Shown here: positions 26,845-35,653 of the stretch, piece after piece
How the letters are laid out: each line of letters opens with the position of its first letter
Numbering within the stretch: the first letter of the stretch is position 1
Origin: an uncultured Vampirovibrio sp.
GTDB lineage: Bacteria > Cyanobacteriota > Vampirovibrionia > Gastranaerophilales > Gastranaerophilaceae
NCBI GenBank assembly: GCA_910577395.1
Contig: CAJTLG010000004.1
Location: 103,706-167,705, forward strand
Direction: 5' to 3'
Length of the DNA: 64,000 nt
Program-made: the position numbers and the translations under genes
Notes under the pieces: generated by a model
Told to the model about the DNA's origin: nothing
Databases searched by the model: none
Seen by the model: the letters and a program-made list of their open reading frames with translations, nothing else

Positions 26845-28234
26845 AATATATGCCGGATACAATATCGTCTTCTAAACCCTTGATTACAGAAGGCCTTTCG
26901 CTAAAATTTTGAATTATGATTGAAAAAACATATTGAACATCATTTGCAGATGTTAAATACCCGCAAAGCGAACTTACCCCGAATATTGTTCCTGTCTTAG
27001 CTTTCAGATTGTCTTTTAAATCCCTCATACGCCTTGTAAGGGTGCCTTCGCCCGGAGATGCCATATAATCTTTTATCTTAGAATTCTTATCCAAATATAC
27101 AAGTGCTTCACTCATCCAGGATGTAGTCATTGTATTATATCTTGAAACACCTGATGCATCCGAAAGATTGATTTTATTATTATTTAAACCTGCGCGGTCA
27201 TAGAAATCAAAAAACATTGTTTTGGCATTTTCAAAGCTGTTTTTGGTATTTTGGTTTTTTGAATTACTGCCGCCAAGATTTTTAATATACTCATTATTTT
27301 CTGCCGCCCATTTTGCACCGGCAGCCTTAAATACAACTTCTGCCGCAAAATTATTGCTTGTCTTAAGGATAAATGATAAAACATCACCTATCGGCCTTGC
27401 AAAAGAGGCAATCCTTTTTGCATTAGCGGGTACTTTTTTTGGATAAAACGGTTTAGAATACGATACGCCGGCACTATCAAGAGCCTTTCTTAAGCGAAAA
27501 GCAAAAAACTGGGCAGTGTCTAAAACCGGATACTGTTTTGTTAAATTTTTCGCCAATGTGCCGCGAAGCGACACTATACCGGAGCTTTCACCGTAATTCA
27601 AAGAAGAAATAATATTGTTCTTATCAGAAATTTCAAGCTCATTTATGAATGAAAATTTATAATCATCGTTTTGTATAATTTTAACATTGCTTTTGCCGGC
27701 TTTGTTTTGCTCTATTAAAAAATCAACGCTGACTGTATTGTTGTCAACAATATATGGCGAAATTTTGGGTGAATTTGGCCAAAAATCATCAACGGTCCAA
27801 CCGTCAGGGTAATATTTTTTATCAATAATGCTGTCATCTATATAAAAATTCCTGATGTGTCCGCCATATGCCGCCTTTATCTTTTGAGCAAGAATTTTTA
27901 AATCAGAATGGGTTAAAAGCGGGTCTGCCCCGAGTTTTAAATACAAATCTTTGTTATCAATATAAACAATTGTTTCAAAATTATATTTTTCCCCAAGCGT
28001 ATCAAGTGCAGCAGCCATTGTAAAAACTTTTAAAGAGGAGGCGGGGTTTAAATAGGTGCCGGAACGTAATGAATAAATATCTTTTGCACTGTTTGTTTTC
28101 CGTACTGAAACAGAAATAATTGAATTACGTTTTAAATTGGTATTATCAATAGCTTTAACAATTGGGTTTGCAAAAACATTGGTGCATATAAAAATAAAAA
28201 ATAAAACCGTAATAATGCATTTTGAAAATTTCAT
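26834..28234 (-). CDS. dacB: D-Ala-D-Ala carboxypeptidase/endopeptidase, PBP4 family (S13)
   Basis: Periplasmic penicillin-binding protein that trims or cleaves peptidoglycan peptides. Start is MKFSKC at 28234, 7 nt after GGAGG that lies in the end of the upstream gene; a longer frame to 28282 lacks a signal. A signal peptide (CIITVLFFIFICTNVFA) is followed by the catalytic PASSLKVFT (SxxK), SNN in the middle and KAKTGT near the C-terminus; the order and 466-residue length fit DacB. Last gene of the leuC-like, nitrilase, dacB run. Confidence 0.92.
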   Translation of the reverse strand: MKFSKCIITVLFFIFICTNVFANPIVKAIDNTNLKRNSIISVSVRKTNSAKDIYSLRSGTYLNPASSLKVFTMAAALDTLGEKYNFETIVYIDNKDLYLKLGADPLLTHSDLKILAQKIKAAYGGHIRNFYIDDSIIDKKYYPDGWTVDDFWPNSPKISPYIVDNNTVSVDFLIEQNKAGKSNVKIIQNDDYKFSFINELEISDKNNIISSLNYGESSGIVSLRGTLAKNLTKQYPVLDTAQFFAFRLRKALDSAGVSYSKPFYPKKVPANAKRIASFARPIGDVLSFILKTSNNFAAEVVFKAAGAKWAAENNEYIKNLGGSNSKNQNTKNSFENAKTMFFDFYDRAGLNNNKINLSDASGVSRYNTMTTSWMSEALVYLDKNSKIKDYMASPGEGTLTRRMRDLKDNLKAKTGTIFGVSSLCGYLTSANDVQYVFSIIIQNFSERPSVIKGLEDDIVSGIYFIE

Positions 28235-28235
28235 A

Positions 28236-29078
28236 TTATGCCTCCGCAGTCTTAATATATTTTGGACAAAAACCAAAATCATTTATTTTTCTGTTTTTTA
28301 TATTGGGATAAGTTTCTCTAACCTTATCAACAACATCGGTGTCAATTTTTTCAAATATAAATCCTTCATCCTCATTTAAAGAGCATTGCGTGTCGCCAAG
28401 CGGTTCTATCAGCATTGAATATCCCGAATTGTAAACGTCATCTTTAATTAAACCGGTCTGTGAAAGCGCAAGAAAATAACATTGATTTTCAACCGCCCTT
28501 GATTTTGCCATGGCCTCATATTGGGCTCTTCTTGTTTTTGGCCAGGCTGACATATTTACAAGCATATGCGGTGCCATATTATGTGATATATAACTTCTAA
28601 AAAGCTCCGGGAACCTGATATCATAGCATATTGAAAGTCCCATTCTAAGCCCTTCAATATCAACAATTAAAGGTAAAACACCGCATTTTACAGCTTTTGC
28701 TTCACCGTCAGGAGAATAAAGGTGTATTTTATCATAATTGGCAACAATCTCACCGTTCCTGTTGATAACAGGGCAGGTGTTCCTGTATTCGGTATTATTT
28801 TCATTTTTGATACATCTTATATAAGAGCCGCCAATTATATTTACATTATACCTTTTTGCCAATGTGCTTAAAAAATCGGCTGCAGTAGCATTTTTATCGG
28901 CATTTTCCTGAAAACACTCAGGAAACCAACCAAGCGTCCAAACCTCCGGCAAAAATACAATATCAATATCATTGTATTTGGAAAACGCTCTATTAAAAAA
29001 TATCTCTAACTTATGTTGATTAGCCGGATAATCCCCGATTTTAGAACTCATCTGAATTGCTAAAATATTTTTTTTCAT
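28236..29078 (-). CDS. Carbon-nitrogen hydrolase (nitrilase superfamily, omega-amidase-like)
   Basis: 280 residues starting at MKKNILAIQM; the longer frame to 29123 overlaps the upstream gene. The catalytic triad Glu-Lys-Cys is visible in FLPEVW, YDKIHLY and SICYDIRFPE. The overall pattern matches YafV/Nit2-type omega-amidases or deaminated-glutathione amidases that repair metabolites such as 2-oxoglutaramate. The gene begins 22 nt after the LeuC-like gene and its last codons contain the ribosome binding site of dacB. Confidence 0.88.
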   Translation of the reverse strand: MKKNILAIQMSSKIGDYPANQHKLEIFFNRAFSKYNDIDIVFLPEVWTLGWFPECFQENADKNATAADFLSTLAKRYNVNIIGGSYIRCIKNENNTEYRNTCPVINRNGEIVANYDKIHLYSPDGEAKAVKCGVLPLIVDIEGLRMGLSICYDIRFPELFRSYISHNMAPHMLVNMSAWPKTRRAQYEAMAKSRAVENQCYFLALSQTGLIKDDVYNSGYSMLIEPLGDTQCSLNEDEGFIFEKIDTDVVDKVRETYPNIKNRKINDFGFCPKYIKTAEA

Positions 29079-29100
29079 ACTACCTGCCGGTTTTATTTGT

Positions 29101-30366
29101 CTATAGCTCTTCAGGGGAGGCAATACGCCCTAAAATCGCACTTGCAGCAGCAACCGCTGGGGATGCAAGATATACTTCACTTTCAGGGTGCCCCATTCTG
29201 CCGACAAAGTTTCTGTTTGTGGTAGAAACCGCTCTTTCGCCTTTAGCAAGAATACCTGCATGGCCGCCAAGACAAGGGCCGCAGGTAGGGGTGGAAACTG
29301 CGCCTTCTGCCTCAACTATTGTTTGAACATACCCAAGTTCAATTGCCTTCAGATAAATATCCTGTGTGCCTGGGAATACGATTAAGCGCACATTTTTATG
29401 GACTTTTTTACCTTTTAAAATATCAGCTGCAATCTTTAAATCAGAAAGCCTGCCGTTTGTACAGCTGCCTATTACAACCTGATTTATTTCCACATTGCCA
29501 ACCTTGCTTATAGGTCTTGTATTTTCAGGTAAGTGCGGAAAAGCAACTGTCGGCTCTATGTCTGCAACATCGTATTTAATAATTCTTTCATATTCGGCAC
29601 CTTCGTCGGAAGAATAGAATTTCCAAGGCCTGATAGAGCGGCCTTTCAAATATTCTTCGGTAATTTTATCGGGAGGAATGATACCGTTTTTAGCACCTGC
29701 CTCAATTGCCATATTGCAAATGGTAAATCTGCCGTCCATTGGCATATCCGAAATTGCACTGCCGGTTATTTCGAGGGTTTTATAAAGAGCGCCGTCAACG
29801 CCAATATCGCCTATAAGATGAAGTACTAAATCTTTAGCGCTTACCCATTTGTTTAATTTGCCGTTAAATTCAACCTTAATGGCACTTGGCACCTTAAACC
29901 AAGTTTCGCCCGATGCCATAGCACAGGCTAAATCAGTAGAGCCTACACCTGTTGAAAACGCACCAAGGGCGCCGTAAGTACAAGTATGAGAATCAGCGCC
30001 TATAACCAAATCCCCTGCAGTAACAATACCACTATCAGGAAGTAATGCGTGTTCTATACCCATTCTGCCAACTTCAAAGAAATATTTAAGCCCCATTTCG
30101 CGGGCGAAATTTCTAATTAAATTAACCTGTTCTGCCGATTTGATATCCTTGTTGGGTACAAAATGGTCAGGTACAAAAACTGTTCTTTCAGGGTTAAAAA
30201 CTTTATCAACACCAATTTTTCTAAATTCATTAATTGCAACAGGCCCCGTAATATCGTTAGCAAGAGTAATATCTACTTTTGCACTGATTAAATCGCCGGC
30301 TTTCACTTCATCTTTGCCGGAATGAGCTGCAAAAATTTTTTCTGTAATCGTCATTGGTCTTGACAT
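29101..30366 (-). CDS. leuC: LeuC-like dehydratase large subunit (paralogue 2)
   Basis: 421 residues, aconitase superfamily, aligned along its length with the protein at 24300 but clearly diverged. Iron-sulfur cysteines sit in IGADSHTCTYGALG, VIGSCTNGR and CGPCLGGHAG. As with the first paralogue no small subunit gene is adjacent. One of the two is presumably 3-isopropylmalate dehydratase; the other may act as homoaconitase or aconitase together with the Re-citrate-synthase-like enzyme at 15405 (inference). Confidence 0.85.
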   Translation of the reverse strand: MSRPMTITEKIFAAHSGKDEVKAGDLISAKVDITLANDITGPVAINEFRKIGVDKVFNPERTVFVPDHFVPNKDIKSAEQVNLIRNFAREMGLKYFFEVGRMGIEHALLPDSGIVTAGDLVIGADSHTCTYGALGAFSTGVGSTDLACAMASGETWFKVPSAIKVEFNGKLNKWVSAKDLVLHLIGDIGVDGALYKTLEITGSAISDMPMDGRFTICNMAIEAGAKNGIIPPDKITEEYLKGRSIRPWKFYSSDEGAEYERIIKYDVADIEPTVAFPHLPENTRPISKVGNVEINQVVIGSCTNGRLSDLKIAADILKGKKVHKNVRLIVFPGTQDIYLKAIELGYVQTIVEAEGAVSTPTCGPCLGGHAGILAKGERAVSTTNRNFVGRMGHPESEVYLASPAVAAASAILGRIASPEEL

Positions 30367-30403
30367 TGTTCTTAACTCCCCAAGTTCTATATTATTTTTT
30401 TAA

Positions 30404-30589
30404 TTACTCAGCTTTAGAAGCTTGCTTTGCCTTAACATCCAAAAGGGCATTATGTGCCATAACATAAACAGCACAAGTTTTAAGGTTATGAATATACCAT
30501 GCACAATTTTCCTGTGCACAAACGGAATTGATATCTTTGCCTGCCGAAATCAACGGACAAATAGGAATAGAACTGTTATTATTAGACAT
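30404..30589 (-). CDS. Small cysteine-rich protein
   Basis: 61 residues with four cysteines in the pattern C-x11-C-x4-C-x9-C (CPLIS, VCAQENCAWYI, TCAVYVM), probably a metal or Fe-S site. GAGGT lies 6 nt before the ATG, so it is a real gene. It sits between the NfnA-like gene (20 nt upstream) and the second LeuC-like gene, which suggests one operon. Small proteins of this cysteine pattern occur in anaerobes, but I know of no assigned function. Confidence 0.75.
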   Translation of the reverse strand: MSNNNSSIPICPLISAGKDINSVCAQENCAWYIHNLKTCAVYVMAHNALLDVKAKQASKAE

Positions 30590-30608
30590 AATCTACCTCA
30601 ATTTCTAA

Positions 30609-31469
30609 CTATTTAATAGTTTTTTCTAACTCTCTTGCTTGTTTTTGAAGATTGCAACTGGTTTCATCACATCTTCTTTCGTAATCTTTATAAATTTTTG
30701 TCCTGTTCATAACCTCATCAAAATCTACAAGATGAGCATCAAAATCAGGACCGTCAACACAAGCAAACTTTACTTCGTTGCCGACAGTAACCCTGCAAGC
30801 CCCGCACATACCCGTGCCGTCAACCATAATAGGGTTCATTGATACTTCTGTTTTAATACCGGTGCCGCGTGTAAGGTCTGCTACGGCTTTCATCATGGGC
30901 ATAGGACCAACCGCAATTGCATAATTTACGGTTTCATTTGCCATGATTTCTTTCATAACATCGGTTACAAACCCTTTTCTGCCAAGCGTACCGTCATCTG
31001 TAGTGATGAATAATTCACTGCAGGCGTTTTTCATCTTATCTTCCCAGAATATAAGTTCTTTGTTTCTGGCGCCCATAATCATATAAACCTTATTGCCGGC
31101 ATCTTTAAAGGCTTTTGCAATCAAATAACATGGTGCAGCACCGTAGCCGCCTGCTAAGCAAACCACTGTGCCGTAGTTTTCAACATGGGTAGGCTGCCCT
31201 AAGGGGCCTACGATATCTTCTATTTCATCGCCTACTTCAAGGCTTGCAAGCTTTTTGGTTGTATATCCTACAGCCATATAAACAATTGTTAATTCCTCTG
31301 TATCCCTGTTGTAATCAGCAATTGTAAGCGGAATTCTTTCGGAATTTTTATCCGTTCTTAAAATTATAAACTGGCCCGCTTTAGCGTTTTTAGTGATAAA
31401 AGGCGCTTTAATCCTGATTTCATATTGATTTGCGCACAATTCTTTTTTATATAAAATTTTATAGCCCAT
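30609..31469 (-). CDS. NfnA/SudB-type ferredoxin-NAD(P)+ oxidoreductase subunit
   Basis: 286 residues: FAD-binding ferredoxin-reductase barrel with ERIPLTIADY, NAD(P)-binding fold with CLAGGYGAAP, and a C-terminal 2Fe-2S motif DGTGMCGACRV with a further cysteine in VKFACVDGPDFD. This is the small subunit of the electron-bifurcating NfnAB complex or of sulfide dehydrogenase SudAB. The large subunit (NfnB/SudA, glutamate-synthase-like) is not adjacent, which is unusual. It fits with hydrogen-based fermentation suggested by hydF. Confidence 0.88.
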   Translation of the reverse strand: MGYKILYKKELCANQYEIRIKAPFITKNAKAGQFIILRTDKNSERIPLTIADYNRDTEELTIVYMAVGYTTKKLASLEVGDEIEDIVGPLGQPTHVENYGTVVCLAGGYGAAPCYLIAKAFKDAGNKVYMIMGARNKELIFWEDKMKNACSELFITTDDGTLGRKGFVTDVMKEIMANETVNYAIAVGPMPMMKAVADLTRGTGIKTEVSMNPIMVDGTGMCGACRVTVGNEVKFACVDGPDFDAHLVDFDEVMNRTKIYKDYERRCDETSCNLQKQARELEKTIK

Positions 31470-31590
31470 ATAAGTTCTCCATAATTCTTAAGGCATGTAC
31501 ACTTAAGGTAATTATACTATAAAAGTTAAAAAGAGAAAATAAAAATGGCAGAGCATTTTTCCGCTCCGCCAAAATAAATATACATAAAAA

Positions 31591-32256
31591 TTAAACAATA
31601 AATTTAGCAATAGTTGCGGCAATATTTGCAGCATCGCGTAAATAATTGTTACCGGATGAAGAAGTCCCCGAAGGCGTTCTGCCGTTTAAATGAGAATTAT
31701 TAGTGTTTAAAAAATCATTGTTTAAAGCAAGGGTAGAGAGCATATTTGCATAAACCTGATTTTGATAATCATTCAGGAAGTTTAGATAATTGTATCGGTT
31801 TGAAAGTTCATTATTAATCAGTTCGCTGCGTTTTGCGGCCGTATTCTGCGCTAAATCACTTATTGCGGCTGCTCTTTTTGTTTCTATATCGTTCAAATTA
31901 TCCATAAATACAGAGTTATTTGTATTGCCAAATCTGCGTGCAATATCATTCTGCATATCCCTAATCATGGGCATATAGGTAGAGTTTATGGCGTTTGCGC
32001 CTTGTTTTAAATATGCATTCACTTCGTTGTTAAGATTTTTTATAGTATCGTCAGAAAATACATTTATATTCGGTAAATTTTTATAAAAAGACTGATTTGC
32101 ATAGTTATAAGAGGCTTCCTCGTAAGGATTCATATTATAGCTTGCATTCGCGCCGTTTCCGGTGCTTGAGGCATTAGATTTTACCTGTCCGTTAACAGTA
32201 ATTGTTGAAGACGGGTTATAAACAGGCTGGGTCTTGGTTTTTGATTTTTTAGACAT
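31591..32256 (-). CDS. Asn-rich coiled-coil protein, possibly phage-derived
   Basis: 221 residues, not recognised with certainty. Low-complexity Asn/Ser-rich N-terminus, a central helical region (NDIARRFGNTNNS, DIETKRAAAISDLAQN) that looks like a coiled coil, and a short hydrophobic end (IAATIAKFIV). The composition and layout recall internal virion or tail proteins of podovirus-like phages, but no other phage gene is adjacent. AAGGG lies 8 nt before the ATG. It stands next to the non-coding zone that holds a prepilin fragment. Confidence 0.6.
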   Translation of the reverse strand: MSKKSKTKTQPVYNPSSTITVNGQVKSNASSTGNGANASYNMNPYEEASYNYANQSFYKNLPNINVFSDDTIKNLNNEVNAYLKQGANAINSTYMPMIRDMQNDIARRFGNTNNSVFMDNLNDIETKRAAAISDLAQNTAAKRSELINNELSNRYNYLNFLNDYQNQVYANMLSTLALNNDFLNTNNSHLNGRTPSGTSSSGNNYLRDAANIAATIAKFIV

Positions 32257-32924
32257 AAAATTTTCCCTTCATATTAAAAGGAAAACCAATAAAGCAATTT
32301 GACAGCATTTTTATTTTACCATGTTATGTGTACTTTAGATAGAGTAAAATTACTCAGTTTCACAAAAAATGTGTTATCGCTTTATGCGTGCAAAATTTTA
32401 AATTTTATTAACTGCTGATTTTATAAAAATTGCCCTTAAAAGCTTAACTGTAGCCTTATACAGGAATTTTTGCACGCTAAAATTGTTGATTTAAAAGAGT
32501 TTTCAGATTTTACGGTACAAAATGTGCCTCTTTTTAATAAAAAATAAGAAATAATAATCAAAAAATATTTCCTAAATGCCAGTAAAAATATGCAATTGAA
32601 GGTTTTTGCACGCCTTAAAGTATTGTAGTACAGAGGTTTTAAGAATTTTTACAAAAAATATAGAAATTAAACGCGTGAAAATGCGCTATAAAAGGAAAAA
32701 AGCTTAACTAATTTGCCTTAAAACCGTACGGAATATATAATAAAACAAGATAAAATCCTTGGAGTGCTGTAAATTTAAGGATTTCAGCAGCGGGAGTAAT
32801 CAAATCGTCAGGGCAAGTCATTAAATTAATGATTAATTTTTGCGTTAATCCCTTTGAGGGACTGTATTTTTAAGAACTTAACGCAGTTATCGTCTGAAAA
32901 TGTTTATATTGTCAGGCCAAAGTT
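32257..32924. other. Non-coding region with three copies of a GCGTGCAAAA motif
   Basis: About 670 bases with no gene. The 10-mer GCGTGCAAAA occurs at 32386-32395 on the plus strand and as its complement at 32468-32477 and 32604-32613. Their role is unknown. The rest is AT-rich without terminators or RNA genes I can support. Confidence 0.4.
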
Positions 32925-33228
32925 TTGCCCGCATATATAGTGTACAGTTTCTCGGTTGGCGCAAGTACCGGCGCCCCGCGATGCTACTATCTGGCCGGTA
33001 AGTGTAAGGGCGCCGCGCCAGGCACAGGCGACGCTGACCTCTGCTATCCGTATGATGTTTGGTCCGGGAGTCCTAGTGATGCTACCAGGTATTATAAGGG
33101 TTATTTCAGGGAAGGTGTATTTATTATAGACCCGCACTATACCACTCTTGCCTTTTCGGTGCGCTGCTTGCTTCTCGCCCTCAGCTGTGGTGCGCTGTTT
33201 ATCCGGGACAATGGATTTGAAGATACAA
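32925..33228 (+). pseudogene. Orphan C-terminal fragment of a prepilin / C-type-lectin-like domain
   Basis: A GC-richer segment that reads as the 3' end of a secreted adhesin or prepilin gene, with no 5' part. It contains STGAPRCYYLAGKC, then a cysteine-spaced CYPYDVWSGSPSDA block and ends in TLAFSVRC, the usual ending of DUF1566/FISUMP or C-type-lectin-fold domains. Its start matches, nearly base for base over about 20 nt, the sequence at 63979-64000 in the prepilin gene at the window end (LTGAPRCF). The frame reads on past the FSVRC ending into unrelated sequence. No start codon with ribosome binding site exists. I interpret it as a detached variable-region fragment or silent cassette. Confidence 0.55.
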
Positions 33229-33260
33229 TAAGAACCGGCAAAAAACTCCGCCGGTTCTTA
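33229..33260 (-). terminator. Terminator of dnaK
   Basis: TAAGAACCGGC and GCCGGTTCTTA form a perfect 11-bp stem with a 10-nt loop, 33 nt past the dnaK stop; usable on both strands. Confidence 0.7.
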
Positions 33261-33292
33261 AAATTTAACAAATGATTAAAATGTTTTTAAGC

Positions 33293-35140
33293 CTATTCTT
33301 TAGTGTATTCGGCATCTATAACATCATCATTGCCGTCATTTGGGGTGTCGGTACCGTTTGAAGAAGTGTTACTGTCAGCATTTTGTGCATCCTGGCCTTC
33401 TTGCTGCACCTGGGCATAGGCAGCTTGTGAAATAGCATACATAGTCTGCTGCAGCTCTTCGGAAAGTTTCTTAAGCTCATCATGGCTTTTATTTTCATCA
33501 AGCGCCTTGCGTAAAGCGGTTTTTTGTTCTTCAAGCTTGGTTTTATCGGAATCGGAAATTTTACCTTCAAAATCTTTCACAATTCTGTCAGCTGCTGAAA
33601 TCATGCTTTCTGCATTGTTTTTGGTTTCGGCCTCTTCTTTTTTCTTTTTGTCTTCTGTGGCATTAGCCTCAGCCTCTTTCACCATTTTATCGATATCAGA
33701 TTCGGAAAGATTTGAAGAATTTGTAATTGTGATTTTCTGTTCTTTATTTGTTGCTTTGTCTTTTGCGGTAACATTTACAATACCGTTAGCATCAATATCA
33801 AAGGTAACTTCAATCTGCGGCATACCCTTCATTGCCGGGGGAATACCGTCAAGACGGAACATGCCGAGAGATTTATTATCCCTTGCCATTGGTCTTTCAC
33901 CTTGCAGAACATGAATATCAACAGCGGTCTGATTGTCATCAGCAGTTGAAAATACTTGTGATTTTGAAACAGGAATGGTTGTATTCCTTTGTACAAGCGG
34001 TGTCATAACTCCGCCAAGTGTTTCAATACCGAGCGTTAAGGGTGTAACGTCTAAAAGCACGATATCCTTAACTTCTCCGGCTAAAACGCCTGCCTGAACC
34101 GCTGCACCAACTGCAACAACTTCATCCGGGTTAACTGATTGGTTAGGTTCTTTTCCCGTATATTCTTTTACAAGAGCCTGAACGGCAGGTATTCTTGTAG
34201 AGCCGCCTACAAGCACTACTTCGTTAATTTCGTTTTTAGAAATACCGGCATCTTTAATAGCTTGTTCTACAGGTGTTTTGCATCTTTCAAGAAGGTCATG
34301 GGATAATTCCTCAAATTTAGCCCTGGAAAGTGTCATATCTAAATGTTTTGGGCCGTTTGCATCGGCTGTGATAAACGGCAGATTAATGTTGGTTTCAACA
34401 ACGCTTGAAAGTTCGCATTTCGCTTTTTCTGCAGCCTCTTTAAGTCTTTGCATGGCCTGTTTATCATTTTTTAAATCAATACCTTCTGCTTTTTTGAATT
34501 CTTCAGCAAGCCAGTCCATAACTTTTTGGTCAAAATCATCACCGCCAAGGTGTGTATCGCCTGATGTTGAAAGAACTTCATGAACACCGTCGCCGATTTC
34601 AAGGATTGAAACATCAAATGTGCCGCCGCCAAGGTCAAATACTAAAACTTTTTCTGTTTTATCTTTTTCAAGACCGTAAGCAAGCGCGGCTGCTGTCGGT
34701 TCGTTTACAATACGTAAAACATCAAGACCTGCTATTTTGCCGGCATCTTTTGTAGCTTGTCTTTGTGCATCGTTAAAATAAGCAGGAACGGTGATAACGG
34801 CTGATGTTACCTTTTCGCCAAGATAATTAGATGCATCATCGGCCAGTTTTCTTAAAATCATGGCTGAAATTTCTTGCGGGGTGTAGACTTTGCCGTCTAT
34901 ACTTTTCTTAAAATCTTCGCCCATATGACGTTTGATTGAAATAATAGTCCTATCCGGATTTAGAATTGCCTGACGCTTTGCAAGCTGACCTACAAGCCTT
35001 TCTCCGGTTTTAGAAAAACCAACGATAGAAGGTGTGGTTCTTGAGCCTTCGGCGTTAGCTATAACGGTGGGTTTGCCGCCTTCCATAACGGCTACCACAG
35101 AGTTTGTGGTACCTAAGTCAATACCTATTGTTTTTGCCAT
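33293..35140 (-). CDS. dnaK: Chaperone DnaK (Hsp70)
   Basis: 615 residues. N-terminal ATPase domain with IGIDLGTTNSVVAVMEGG, DLGGGTFDVSILE and VGGSTRIPAVQ; linker DVTPLTLGIETLGG; substrate-binding domain and helical lid; C-terminal NDGNDDVIDAEYTKE, the usual bacterial ending. It folds and protects proteins together with DnaJ and GrpE, neither of which is nearby, so dnaK is a single-gene unit with its own terminator. No CIRCE-like inverted repeat is visible upstream in the 120-nt gap to the next gene. Confidence 0.98.
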   Translation of the reverse strand: MAKTIGIDLGTTNSVVAVMEGGKPTVIANAEGSRTTPSIVGFSKTGERLVGQLAKRQAILNPDRTIISIKRHMGEDFKKSIDGKVYTPQEISAMILRKLADDASNYLGEKVTSAVITVPAYFNDAQRQATKDAGKIAGLDVLRIVNEPTAAALAYGLEKDKTEKVLVFDLGGGTFDVSILEIGDGVHEVLSTSGDTHLGGDDFDQKVMDWLAEEFKKAEGIDLKNDKQAMQRLKEAAEKAKCELSSVVETNINLPFITADANGPKHLDMTLSRAKFEELSHDLLERCKTPVEQAIKDAGISKNEINEVVLVGGSTRIPAVQALVKEYTGKEPNQSVNPDEVVAVGAAVQAGVLAGEVKDIVLLDVTPLTLGIETLGGVMTPLVQRNTTIPVSKSQVFSTADDNQTAVDIHVLQGERPMARDNKSLGMFRLDGIPPAMKGMPQIEVTFDIDANGIVNVTAKDKATNKEQKITITNSSNLSESDIDKMVKEAEANATEDKKKKEEAETKNNAESMISAADRIVKDFEGKISDSDKTKLEEQKTALRKALDENKSHDELKKLSEELQQTMYAISQAAYAQVQQEGQDAQNADSNTSSNGTDTPNDGNDDVIDAEYTKE

Positions 35141-35248
35141 AGTTTATCTCCTCTAAAAAATATCATATCTTTCATTAATTTAAATTTATCACCATAATTA
35201 ATAATGATTAAAAAAATAAACAAAAAATTAATATTTTAAAAATTTAAG

Positions 35249-35257
35249 TGCTAAAAT
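35249..35257 (+). promoter_or_regulatory. Extended -10 promoter of the TPR/kinase pair
   Basis: TGcTAAAAT with TAAAAT at 35252-35257, only 6 nt before the ATG at 35264; no ribosome binding site. Confidence 0.4.
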
Positions 35258-35263
35258 TAATAT

Positions 35264-35653
35264 ATGGAATATGATATTAAAAAAGAATATTGTAAAATTA
35301 TTCAAAATAAAATTAATATGAATGAGTTTGATACTGCGCTTGATAATGCAGAAAAGCTTATTGCTCACAGCCCCGAATATTCAGAGGGATATTATTACAG
35401 AGGGCTTTGCCACTTTGCTCTTGGAAATCTGGAAGAATCTATTAACAACTATGAAAAATGCATAGAGCTTGACCATGAATTTGCAAAAGCATATTATAAC
35501 TTGGGCGTTACAACATACTATTTGAATAAACACAAAAGCGCACTAAATTATATTGAATATGCAAATAAACTTTTTCTAAAAGAAAATAATAAAGAAGCTC
35601 ACGCAAAGTGTTTAGATTCAATAGAATATATTAAAGAAGAACACGGGCTATGA
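35264..35653 (+). CDS. TPR-repeat protein coupled to a histidine kinase
   Basis: 129 residues, about three tetratricopeptide repeats (EGYYYRGLCHFALGNLEESI, AKAYYNLGVTTYYLNKHKSA), which bind other proteins. Its stop codon overlaps the start of the sensor kinase gene as ATGA, so the two are made together and the TPR protein may be a partner of the kinase. No signal peptide. Transcription probably starts at the first codon. Confidence 0.85.
   Translation: MEYDIKKEYCKIIQNKINMNEFDTALDNAEKLIAHSPEYSEGYYYRGLCHFALGNLEESINNYEKCIELDHEFAKAYYNLGVTTYYLNKHKSALNYIEYANKLFLKENNKEAHAKCLDSIEYIKEEHGL

Noticed and set aside
32904..33137. Minus-strand frame opposite the prepilin fragment
   Set aside because: It is the complement of a sequence with clear plus-strand domain motifs and has no ribosome binding site.
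32925..33170. A complete diversity-generating retroelement in this window
   Set aside because: No reverse transcriptase motif (YxDD with RT context) and no template repeat are found; only target-like sequences are present.
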